Source of the DNA: Defluviitaleaceae bacterium
GTDB lineage: Bacteria; Bacillota; Clostridia; Lachnospirales; UBA5962
Direction: 5' to 3'
DNA: 8,638 bases
Assembly (NCBI GenBank): GCA_009787435.1
Contig: WRFW01000166.1
Span: 1 to 8,638 of the forward strand
In this document: positions 1 through 6,331 of the stretch, piece by piece
How positions within the stretch are numbered: the stretch's first letter is position 1
Layout of the letters: the number at the start of each line of letters is the position of its first letter
Program-made: the position numbers and the translations under genes
Notes under the pieces: generated by a model
What the model was told of the DNA's origin: nothing
Databases searched by the model: none
What the model saw: only the letters and a program-made list of their open reading frames with translations

Positions 1-169
1 GTTTTTTAAGAAATTTTTAATTTTTTGTGATTTTATGTGTCTATTTATGTAAGTGAGGGAAGTCAAATTTTTAGATAAGCCTTTTAAATACAAGGGCTTA
101 TGGTAGGTAGTACATTTTAATTTTACTAGTAATCTTAATTTTTAAATACTTCTAAAAATTCCCCCTTGA
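1..169. other. AT-rich stretch without a recognisable gene, upstream of the toxin-tip fragment
   Basis: All frames are broken by stops and I see no coding pattern. A short inverted repeat (ATAAGCC at 75-81, GGCTTAT at 95-101) sits inside a weaker outer one (AATTTTTAG at 66-74, CTAAAAATT at 152-160), so the transcript could fold. There is no T-run directly after the hairpin, so I do not call a terminator. No convincing promoter is visible. If the following fragment once belonged to a large toxin gene, the N-terminal part is absent here rather than merely frameshifted. Confidence 0.4.
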
Positions 170-397
170 AAAATTGACCCAAATAGGAGAGTACCAATAA
201 ATACATTAAAAGCTGCCATAAAAAATGGTCAAAAAGTTCCTGACCCAAGAGGAGCTACAGCAAATGCTCACTATATAACAATGTGGAGAAATGGTAAAAA
301 ATATAATTTAAAAGTTGTACACAATCCAAAAACAAATACAATACTTCATTTTCATTATAGCCCTGACCCTATGGGTCCATTAATAGCCACAAATTAA
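170..397 (+). pseudogene. C-terminal tip of a polymorphic toxin, headless fragment
   Basis: The frame is open from after a TGA (167-169) to a TAA at 395-397, giving 75 codons. It has no ATG, GTG or TTG in its first third; the first ATG is at residue 41 or so, inside the conserved-looking core. The peptide contains the segments RVPINTLKAAIKNG, PDPRGATANAHYITMWRNGK and TILHFHYS, and ends DPMGPLIATN. From memory this arrangement (a DP-G motif, a basic NGK-YNL strand, an HFHYS strand, then MGPL) recurs at the extreme C-terminus of Rhs- and LXG-type toxins. I cannot name the Pfam family or the target. An immunity-like gene starts 17 bases after the stop, as expected for a toxin/immunity pair. With no start and no delivery domains it is probably a silent cassette or a remnant. 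An SD-like AGGAG (185-189) is present but no standard start codon follows it. Confidence 0.5.
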
Positions 398-414
398 ATT
401 TAAAAGGAGTTTTT

Positions 415-699
415 ATGAATTCAAAAGAGCAAATATATTATCTTTTAAAGCATTATTATAAAGGTGAATATAAAACAGATATTTTTGTAGATGAATTTTA
501 CAGGATTTTCAGTGTAGAAAGGGATGATAACCTATTAAAATTACTATCAGAAGAAGAATATAAGTTGTTAATTGAACTTTCAAATATCACAGATTATTTT
601 TCCCCATACGAAGAAGATTTTAAAGTATACTCTTATACAAGTGAAAAAGAAGTAAAAGAAAAAGCTACTGAAGTCTACTTAAAATTAACGAGAAAATGA
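415..699 (+). CDS. Putative immunity protein, colicin-D-immunity-like
   Basis: This 94-residue acidic, helical protein has a good start: AAAGGAG at 403-409 lies five bases before the ATG. It has no signal peptide or membrane segment, so it should be cytosolic. The pattern LSEEEYKLL-(~10)-FSPYEEDF (residues about 44-69), followed by a lysine/glutamate-rich C-terminal helix (KEVKEKATEVYLKL), resembles the colicin/pyocin immunity family. In that family a small four-helix protein uses acidic residues to cover the active site of a tRNA-cleaving nuclease. The match is by eye and from memory. Its position directly behind a toxin C-terminal tip supports immunity independently of the family guess. Inference: it protects against the toxin encoded by the upstream fragment or an intact relative of it. 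The family could be a different alpha-helical immunity group. Confidence 0.5.
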   Translation: MNSKEQIYYLLKHYYKGEYKTDIFVDEFYRIFSVERDDNLLKLLSEEEYKLLIELSNITDYFSPYEEDFKVYSYTSEKEVKEKATEVYLKLTRK

Positions 700-1127
700 A
701 ACCAAACTACTATGACAGTGAAGACTATATACAAATGCTATTTTCAATCGTTAATTCTTGTGAAGATAACAAACCAAGGATACTTGTCTGGGAAAATGGC
801 TTCAAAGTTAAATGCTTCCCAGTGCTCGGTGTTGAAGAAACTAGCTTAGAGCCAGATGATGAAAATTATGACGGTCAATTTTATACATCTGTTGAAATTA
901 TTGAAATTTTAGAAAACTCTTCAAATAGCTTTTTAGATTTATACGATGAAAAATATATTGAAATTTTAAAGCTTTTTCCAGATGACTTTTATAAAGACGA
1001 ACATGGCAAAGTCGACCTTTATGAAATATATAATATCCAAAATAAAAAATATTTCATGATTAATATATATAGTATTCCTGAAAAAGTTATGTTTGAAGAT
1101 GGCACGGTATTGTGGAGTAAAAGTTAG
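696..1127 (+). CDS. Small acidic protein of unknown family, translationally coupled to the immunity gene
   Basis: The 143-residue product is cytosolic-looking, without signal peptide or membrane helix, and strongly acidic (for example EPDDENYDG around residue 52, many Asp/Glu and aromatic residues). Its ATG overlaps the stop of the preceding gene (ATGA at 696-699). No strong Shine-Dalgarno is visible, so translation probably depends on ribosomes finishing the upstream gene. I do not recognise the fold. The segment ILVWENGFKVKCFPVLGVEE (30-49) predicts beta strands and the middle predicts helices, as in many mixed alpha/beta immunity proteins. Size, acidity and operon position fit a second immunity protein in a stacked immunity array, but no function can be assigned. 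A Rho-independent terminator follows about 30 bases after the stop, so the two genes form a closed unit. Confidence 0.65.
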   Translation: MKPNYYDSEDYIQMLFSIVNSCEDNKPRILVWENGFKVKCFPVLGVEETSLEPDDENYDGQFYTSVEIIEILENSSNSFLDLYDEKYIEILKLFPDDFYKDEHGKVDLYEIYNIQNKKYFMINIYSIPEKVMFEDGTVLWSKS

Positions 1128-1158
1128 TTAAGCAAAAGAAACAGCAGATAATACAATC

Positions 1159-1186
1159 AAAAAAGAGCCTTTAAGGCTCTTTTTTC
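1159..1186 (+). terminator. Rho-independent terminator of the immunity gene pair
   Basis: The arms AGAGCC (1164-1169) and GGCTCT (1175-1180) enclose a five-base loop, and the stem extends through A/T pairs to 1159/1185. A run of T follows at 1180-1185. It sits about 30 bases after the stop at 1127. The A-run on the left arm lets it work in both directions. Confidence 0.85.
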
Positions 1187-1202
1187 TTAAAAAACATTTT
1201 AA

Positions 1203-1425
1203 AGAAAAAATAAAAATTCTAAGCTTACCAACTATTTAATACAAACTGATGAAAGCGGAAAAATTAAATACATAAAAAAACAACATACTTCAAACTATAC
1301 TTGCAGACAATGTGAAAGCTTGGGAAAATATAAAGGGTAGTTATTCTTTGAAAACTGTTTATAGTATAATTATGCCTATAAATCCTAAAAAATATTTTGT
1401 TGAAAAAGCAAAAAAATTAAAATAG
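1203..1425 (+). pseudogene. Gene remnant broken by one base in an A7 run
   Basis: One frame is open over 1203-1337 and reads TNYLIQTDESGKIKYIKK near its middle. A second frame, open over 1276-1422 with its stop at 1423-1425, reads LADNVKAWENIKGSYSLK, then a segment beginning TVYSIIMPINPKKYF, and ends AKKLK. The two overlap at seven A (1274-1280). Removing one A joins them into a single protein-like stretch of about 73 residues with consistent composition. There is no start codon with an SD, so the 5' end is also missing. I do not recognise the family. The location suggests another toxin or immunity remnant. A sequencing error in the homopolymer is an alternative to real decay. Confidence 0.35.
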
Positions 1426-1430
1426 AAAAT

Positions 1431-1453
1431 AAAAAAGGGAATATAAAGTTCCC
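1431..1453 (-). terminator. Rho-independent terminator after mfd
   Basis: On the - strand, GGGAA (1453-1449) and TTCCC (1441-1437) form a stem with a seven-base loop, directly followed by TTTTTT (1436-1431). It lies about 45 bases beyond the mfd stop and would end the glmU-prs-pth-mfd transcript. Confidence 0.7.
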
Positions 1454-1465
1454 TAAATTAACGGC

Positions 1466-1501
1466 AAACGCCTTTATTCAAATTTAAAAAGGCGTTTTTT
1501 T
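1466..1501 (+). terminator. Rho-independent terminator, mainly + strand
   Basis: The arms AAACGCCTTT (1466-1475) and AAAGGCGTTT (1488-1497) form a ten-base stem, followed on the + strand by a T-run reaching 1501. It touches the mfd stop codon. It stops + strand transcription from the accessory region entering mfd in antisense. On the - strand it could add to termination, though only three T follow there. Confidence 0.75.
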
Positions 1502-4500
1502 ATTGCAAGTTATTAATAATTTTTGTAAACTGTGTTACATCACTAATTGTAAGCTCGTCTGCTTTTGGCTTGTAAGTAATATAAGGGGCTTCGCCTGCTG
1601 CAGTGAAAAGAATATTTTTATTTTCTTTTATTACACTAGTTATTTTTATAGGGCTTATTGGGGCATCTCTTTTGAAAATAGCTACTAAGTTTTTGCCTTT
1701 TTGAGCGACGCTAGTTATACCGGCTTTATTTGAAACAGCTTTAAGCATTGCTATATCTAATAAATTTTGAGCCGTTTTTGGCAAATCTCCGAACCTATCA
1801 ACCATTTCATCCCATATACCGTTATAGTCTTCTCTATCTGTTATGTGGAATATTTTTTTGTATATCTCTAATCTATCTTCTTCTGTTTTTATATAGTGAG
1901 TTGGCAAATACGCAGTTAATTTAATATCAACGTTTGTTTCAGTTTTATTTAATACTTCACCCCTCGTTTCCAGCACTGCTTCTTCAAGAAGCCTACTATA
2001 CATATCATAGCCGATTGCTGCCATATGCCCAGATTGCTCTGGTCCTAAAAGACTGCCAACTCCCCTTATTTCTAAATCTTTCATCGCTATTTTAAACCCT
2101 GCCCCAAACTCAGTAAAATCTCTTATAGTTTGAAGCCTTTTTGCAGCTATTTCATTCAAAACTTTGTCTTTTTTATACATAAGATAAGAATAAGCTATTC
2201 TATCGCTTCGACCTACTCTGCCCCGAAGCTGATAAAGCTGAGAAAGACCCATTTTATCTGCATCTTCTATAATAATTGTGTTTACATTTGGTATATCTAA
2301 CCCGGTTTCTATAATGGTTGTGCAAATCAAAATATCTATTTCGTTGTTTATGAAGCTAAACATAATATCTTCAAGCTCCACTTCAGACATTTGCCCGTGT
2401 GCATAGGCAACTTCAGCACTTGGAACTAGTTCTTTAATCATTTTAACGGTCTTCTCTATATTAACAACTCTATTATGAAGATAATAAACTTGCCCGCCCC
2501 TTGAAAGTTCCCTAGTAATAGCGGTTTTTATAAATTGTTCATCTTGCTCTAACACAAAAGTTTGAATAGTTTTTCTTTCGATTGGCGGCTCTTCTAAAAT
2601 GCTAATATCTCTAATGCCAGAAAGACTCATATGCAGTGTTCTCGGTATTGGTGTAGCTGTTAGCGTTAAAATATCAACATTAATTGTTAACTCTTTTAAT
2701 TTTTCTTTATGGGTAATGCCGAAACGCTGTTCTTCATCGACTATTACTAAACCTAAGTTTTTAAAAGAAACATCTTTACTTAAAAGTCTATGTGTACCAA
2801 TTATAATATCTGCTTCGCCTGCTTCTAAATTTTTAAGGCTTTCTTTTTGCTCTTTTTTGCTTCTAAAGCGGCAAAGAAGCTCTATGCCAATTGGGTAATC
2901 TTTCATTCTTTCTTTAAAAGTATTATAATGCTGCTGAGCTAGTATTGTTGTTGGGCAGAGAAAAGCAACTTGCTTTCCAGAGTCCACAGCTTTAAAAGCT
3001 GCCCTAATAGCTACTTCAGTTTTGCCGAAACCAACATCACCACAAATGAGCCTATCCATAATTTTAGTGGATTCCATATCTTCTTTAACGTCTCTAATAG
3101 CATTTATTTGGTCTGTAGTTTCTTCAAAACCAAAGTTTTCTTCAAATTCAGTTTGCCAAACAGTATCTTTAGTATAAACGAAGCCAGCTGCTTCATTTCT
3201 TTTAGCATAAAGCACAGCTAATTCTTTGGCAAGTTTTTCAGCATTTTCTTTAGCCTTTTTCTTAGATTTTTCCCAAAGAGAGCCGCCAAGTTTATGAAGC
3301 TTTGCAGAACCACCTATATATTTTTGAACTCTATCTAGCTGGTCTGTAGGTATGAAAAGCTTACCCTCATCTGCATAGTGAAGCTTTATATAATCACGCT
3401 TTACGCCATCGGTCGTTATAGTTTCTATTCCGCTATAAATGCCGACGCCGTGATTATCATGAACTATATAATCACCTATTTTAAGCTCTGTGAAATTGCT
3501 TATTTTTTGACCCTTTTGTTTTCTTTTCCGCTTTGGTTTTTGGATACTTGCTTTCGCTTTTTCTTCTAATTCAATTGCAATTTTAGAATCTACACTAAAA
3601 ATTTCTTTTGGTGAAAAATCTTTTATGTTAGTTATAAAATTGGCTAAGAGAACTATATTAAAATTACTAGCGTGTTTAAGAAGAGTTTCAATGCTTAAAA
3701 GCCTTTCACGCTCTTTTTTTAACATTTTACCATCTTCTATGCGTTTGTTAACACTTTCATGGTATTCTTCTAATATTTCTTTGGCATGTGCCATAAGCAT
3801 ATTTGGTTCATCAATTATAACGGTTGTGTTTGGGTTTAAATAGTCAAAAAGGCTCACTTGTTCTTCATAATAAAAAGGCAAATATCTATCTGAATTTTCT
3901 GAATATTCAGGAAGTTCTTCTTCATAAACGAGCTCTCGAACGGGAAAAAGAAAAGCTTCTTCACATTTATCTATAGAGCGTTGGCTTAGAGGGTCAAGAG
4001 TTCTAATGCTATCTATTTCATTATCAAAAAGCTCTATTCTAAAAGCAAGCGGGCTAATAGGCGGGTAAAAATCTAAAATACCGCCCCTTATTGCAAATTG
4101 CCCAATAGCTTCTACTTTATTTACACGCTCATATCCTATGTTAACTAAAATAGAGGAAAGCTTGGCAACATCTAAAATTTCACCGATTTTAAAAGTTTGT
4201 ATAAATTTTTTGAAAACACTTCTGGGACTTAGCCTGTCAAACAAGGCTTCTATAGAGAGCACTATAGTAACTTGCTCGCCTTTAAAAATTGAATTTAAAC
4301 ATTCAAAACGCTTATTAGTTATATCTTTACTGCGAACATCTGCACTATAAAAAACTAAGTCTTTTTTGGGGTAAAAGAAAGTTTTATCTTCACTAAGTTT
4401 TTGAAGCTCATTGCCGACTTGCTTTGCCCTTTCCTCTGTGGCAGTTATAAAAATGCTATTATTAAAATGGCTAACAGCGTGTGGCTTAGAAGCTTCATTT

Positions 4501-4547
4501 AAATTAGTTACGAGAAGCGGATATTCAAAAGTTTTATTTGGAAACAT
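1500..4547 (-). CDS. mfd: Transcription-repair coupling factor Mfd, short form lacking domain D3
   Basis: Mfd is an ATP-driven DNA translocase that pushes stalled RNA polymerase off damaged DNA and recruits UvrA. The UvrB-like N-terminal module is at about 1-320 (IRGGILDFYPP at 153-163; IELFDNEIDSIR at 171-182). A basic linker (336-347) and the RNA-polymerase-interacting domain (about 350-412, GDYIVHDNHGVGIY and KLFIP) follow. The RecG-like translocase has Walker A GDVGFGKT (503-510), DEEQ (604-607), TATPIPRT (630-637), ETGLDIPN (747-754) and QLRGRVGR (773-780). The C-terminal autoinhibitory domain D7 is at about 870-1010. Length is 1015 residues against about 1150-1180 usually. Compared with B. 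subtilis Mfd from memory, the roughly 90-100 residues forming D3, between the UvrB-like module and the linker, are absent; the rest of the difference is at both ends and in a shortened loop. The ATG has GGAGA about 13 bases upstream, which is long, but no better start exists: the frame upstream runs straight to the pth stop. It is last in its operon, 45 bases after pth. Confidence 0.95.
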   Translation of the reverse strand: MFPNKTFEYPLLVTNLNEASKPHAVSHFNNSIFITATEERAKQVGNELQKLSEDKTFFYPKKDLVFYSADVRSKDITNKRFECLNSIFKGEQVTIVLSIEALFDRLSPRSVFKKFIQTFKIGEILDVAKLSSILVNIGYERVNKVEAIGQFAIRGGILDFYPPISPLAFRIELFDNEIDSIRTLDPLSQRSIDKCEEAFLFPVRELVYEEELPEYSENSDRYLPFYYEEQVSLFDYLNPNTTVIIDEPNMLMAHAKEILEEYHESVNKRIEDGKMLKKERERLLSIETLLKHASNFNIVLLANFITNIKDFSPKEIFSVDSKIAIELEEKAKASIQKPKRKRKQKGQKISNFTELKIGDYIVHDNHGVGIYSGIETITTDGVKRDYIKLHYADEGKLFIPTDQLDRVQKYIGGSAKLHKLGGSLWEKSKKKAKENAEKLAKELAVLYAKRNEAAGFVYTKDTVWQTEFEENFGFEETTDQINAIRDVKEDMESTKIMDRLICGDVGFGKTEVAIRAAFKAVDSGKQVAFLCPTTILAQQHYNTFKERMKDYPIGIELLCRFRSKKEQKESLKNLEAGEADIIIGTHRLLSKDVSFKNLGLVIVDEEQRFGITHKEKLKELTINVDILTLTATPIPRTLHMSLSGIRDISILEEPPIERKTIQTFVLEQDEQFIKTAITRELSRGGQVYYLHNRVVNIEKTVKMIKELVPSAEVAYAHGQMSEVELEDIMFSFINNEIDILICTTIIETGLDIPNVNTIIIEDADKMGLSQLYQLRGRVGRSDRIAYSYLMYKKDKVLNEIAAKRLQTIRDFTEFGAGFKIAMKDLEIRGVGSLLGPEQSGHMAAIGYDMYSRLLEEAVLETRGEVLNKTETNVDIKLTAYLPTHYIKTEEDRLEIYKKIFHITDREDYNGIWDEMVDRFGDLPKTAQNLLDIAMLKAVSNKAGITSVAQKGKNLVAIFKRDAPISPIKITSVIKENKNILFTAAGEAPYITYKPKADELTISDVTQFTKIINNLQ

Positions 4548-4580
4548 ATTTATAATTTGTTCTCCAATCTTTATTGTATA

Positions 4581-4604
4581 AACCCCCTCATTTTATGTGG
4601 GGTT
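4581..4604 (-). repeat. Intercistronic hairpin across the pth stop codon
   Basis: AACCCC (4581-4586) and GGGGTT (4599-4604) are perfect inverted repeats, and the inside can add CAT/ATG pairs around an AAA loop beyond a mismatch. In the - strand transcript the 5' arm contains the last pth codons and the loop side holds the TAA stop (4595-4593). No T-run follows, so it is not a classical terminator. It could be an RNA-processing or stability element, or could tune mfd translation, whose SD lies about 16 bases downstream. Confidence 0.45.
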
Positions 4605-5144
4605 AAATTCATTCATAGCTTTATCTATTCCGTTTTTTAATATATAAAGAGCTGCTTCCGAAGCTATAGTAACAGAATTTATTATAGCTTCGTGTTCTTC
4701 TTTGAAAAACTTACTCAAAACGTAATCTGCCATTAATATTTGTTTCGGCTTAAGCCCTATACCTATGCGTATTCTGTTAATATCTTTGCCTAAGTGTGCT
4801 ATAATATTTTTAATGCCATTGTGGCCGCCAGCAGAAAGAGTTTTTCTAAGCTGTATTTTACCGACCGGCAAGTCTACTTCGTCTTGAATAATAATAATTT
4901 TTTCATGAGAGATATTATAAAAACTAGCTAAGCTTAAAACACTTTCGCCGCTTAAATTCATATAAGTGAGCGGCTTTGCAAATATTGCATCTGCTGTTTG
5001 GGCAACTTGTGCTTTAAATCGTTTTTTTTCTTTTAAGGTTATTTTTAAATCAAAACAGAGTTTGTCTATCGTTTCAAAGCCTATATTGTGCCTAGTCCAA
5101 TCATATTGCTTGCCTGGGTTTCCCAAGCCAACTATTAAATACAT
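4593..5144 (-). CDS. pth: Peptidyl-tRNA hydrolase
   Basis: Pth cleaves the ester bond of peptidyl-tRNAs that drop off the ribosome and so recycles tRNA in the cytosol. The 183-residue product has normal length. The family signature GLGNPGKQYDWTRHNIGF covers residues 6-23, with Asn9 and the catalytic His19 (His20 in E. coli). The motif TYMNLSGESV (60-69) supplies Asn63, QDEVDLPVG (87-95) supplies Asp88 (Asp93 in E. coli), and GGHNG (106-110) supplies Asn109. All key positions are present. The ATG at 5144 has AGGAGA close upstream and the protein begins exactly at the first conserved strand. It lies 32 bases after prs and 45 bases before mfd. The order prs-pth-mfd is known from Firmicutes, where rplY/ctc and fin often lie between; neither is here. 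Confidence 0.97.
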   Translation of the reverse strand: MYLIVGLGNPGKQYDWTRHNIGFETIDKLCFDLKITLKEKKRFKAQVAQTADAIFAKPLTYMNLSGESVLSLASFYNISHEKIIIIQDEVDLPVGKIQLRKTLSAGGHNGIKNIIAHLGKDINRIRIGIGLKPKQILMADYVLSKFFKEEHEAIINSVTIASEAALYILKNGIDKAMNEFNPT

Positions 5145-5176
5145 AAATTCTCCTAAATATTAAATTAGGCAAAAAA

Positions 5177-6202
5177 TCAAAATAATTCTGATACTGGCAA
5201 GCCTTCGTGCACTCTAAAAATAGCTTCTGCAAAATATTTACCAGCACTGAGCGTTTTAATATTTGGAAGCGATTTTTCTGGCTTTTGTAAAATAGTATCT
5301 AATATAACCATTTCTTTTATGTGAGAATTTTTAATACGCTCAATTGCTTCCCCTGAAAATTTCCCATGAGTTGCACAAGCGTAAACTTCTTTTGCTCCGC
5401 TTTCTATTAAAGCTTGAGCAGCATTAGTTATAGAGCCTGCTGTGTCTATTTCATCGTCTGTTAAAATGGCTATTTTGCCTTTAATATCACCTATTATATT
5501 TAACACTTCGGATTCATCTTCTTTATGTCTTCTCTTATCAACGATAGATATGCTCACATTTAAAAGCTCTGCAAGGTTTCTAGCCCTGCCAACAGAGCCT
5601 AGATCTGGCGAAGCTATAATCACTTCTTCAATGTTATCTTTAAATTTTTCTTTGTAATATTCATAAAAAATAGGAAGCCCTCTTAAATGGTCTAAAGGGA
5701 TATCAAAAAAGCCTTGAATTTGTGCACAATGCAAGTCCATAGTTAGTATTCTATCTGCCCCTGCAATAGTTAAAAGATTTGCTACTAATTTTGCACTTAT
5801 CGGGTCTCTAGCCCGGTCTTTTCTATCTTGCCTTGAATAGCCATAATAAGGGATTATAGCAGTTATTCTTTTTGCACTAGCTCTTCTTAAAGCGTCTATC
5901 ATTATTAATAGTTCCATAAGATTATCATTCACTGGGTAAGAAGTAGACTGAATAACGAAAACATCACATTCTCGAACGCTTTCATTTATTTTAAGGCTTA
6001 TTTCACCGTCTTTAAAATAGCCTACATCTGAATCATTTAAGCGAATATCTTTATTTACTTGCACAGTTCCAAATTTTTGTGCATTTTCTTTAGATGTTTT
6101 CTCTGAAAGTTTAGAAAGATGAGTAACAATATCGTTTGCTAATTGTGGATTAGAGTTGCAAGCGAAAATTTTAATATCCCCATTAGATGAGCCGACGAAC
6201 AT
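5177..6202 (-). CDS. prs: Ribose-phosphate pyrophosphokinase (PRPP synthase), class I
   Basis: Prs transfers pyrophosphate from ATP to ribose 5-phosphate, giving PRPP for purine, pyrimidine, histidine, tryptophan and NAD synthesis. Visible motifs are FKDGE (63-67, usually FSDGE), RQDRKDRARDP (124-134, ATP contact and flexible loop), the metal site around MDLHCAQIQGFFD (155-167, His158), DKRRHK (222-227) and the PRPP loop DDEIDTAGS (249-257). The usual loop form is DDIIDTAGT or DDMVDTGGT, so Glu251 replaces a hydrophobic residue. Length is 341 against about 315-319; the surplus is one insertion of about 22 residues at about 33-55, between the NSNPQLA helix and FKDGE. The ATG has AAAGGAG (6220-6214) at 11 bases, just behind an inverted-repeat leader. 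It is second in the operon, 129 bases after glmU. Confidence 0.96.
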   Translation of the reverse strand: MFVGSSNGDIKIFACNSNPQLANDIVTHLSKLSEKTSKENAQKFGTVQVNKDIRLNDSDVGYFKDGEISLKINESVRECDVFVIQSTSYPVNDNLMELLIMIDALRRASAKRITAIIPYYGYSRQDRKDRARDPISAKLVANLLTIAGADRILTMDLHCAQIQGFFDIPLDHLRGLPIFYEYYKEKFKDNIEEVIIASPDLGSVGRARNLAELLNVSISIVDKRRHKEDESEVLNIIGDIKGKIAILTDDEIDTAGSITNAAQALIESGAKEVYACATHGKFSGEAIERIKNSHIKEMVILDTILQKPEKSLPNIKTLSAGKYFAEAIFRVHEGLPVSELF

Positions 6203-6225
6203 AATATTTTTTTCTCCTTTTTGTT

Positions 6226-6324
6226 TGGCTAATTTATTTTTATACTTTGTTGAATTGCTTCAGAGTTTCTGTTCTATGCAAACATACAATCTTTTAAATA
6301 CTCACTGTATAAAAAAATTAGCCA
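6226..6324 (-). promoter_or_regulatory. Structured prs leader: imperfect long inverted repeat with two inner hairpins
   Basis: The arm at 6307-6324 (GTATAAAAAAATTAGCCA) is the reverse complement of 6226-6245 except for a two-base TA bulge in the latter, so 18 pairs can form around 61 bases. Inside lie TATG-CAAA-CATA (6275-6286) and CAGA-GTT-TCTG (6261-6271). In the glmU-prs transcript this gives a closing stem with two short hairpins. It starts seven bases after the glmU stop and ends about six bases before the prs ribosome-binding site. I do not recognise a known riboswitch class. It could control prs translation or readthrough, protect or process the RNA, or be the trace of a small inverted-repeat element. 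Confidence 0.55.
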
Positions 6325-6331
6325 TCAAATC

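Larger units (their letters stand above)
1128..1499. other. Convergent intergenic region between the immunity genes and mfd
   Basis: This 372-base stretch holds three hairpin terminators (1159-1186, 1431-1453, 1466-1501) and the decayed reading frame at 1203-1425, each listed separately. I see no intact gene, tRNA or mobile-element end in it. It separates + strand accessory genes from the - strand core operon. Confidence 0.7.

Noticed and set aside
75..101. Possible terminator or structured RNA from ATAAGCC/GGCTTAT
   Set aside because: The stem is only seven pairs with a 13-base loop and no T-run follows; nothing upstream in the window needs terminating.
185..199. AGGAG followed by the toxin-tip frame, possible start of a complete small gene
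   Set aside because: The codon at the right distance is ATA and no ATG, GTG or TTG is available nearby in frame, so normal initiation is unlikely.
1503..1688. Short + strand reading frame within the 3' end of mfd
   Set aside because: It is the antisense shadow of mfd; the - strand frame has strong family motifs and the + strand peptide has low-complexity, Cys/Phe-rich composition. The same applies to + strand frames at 2599-2898, 2970-3221, 3378-3569, 3625-3843, 4138-4350, 4966-5163 and 5442-5657.
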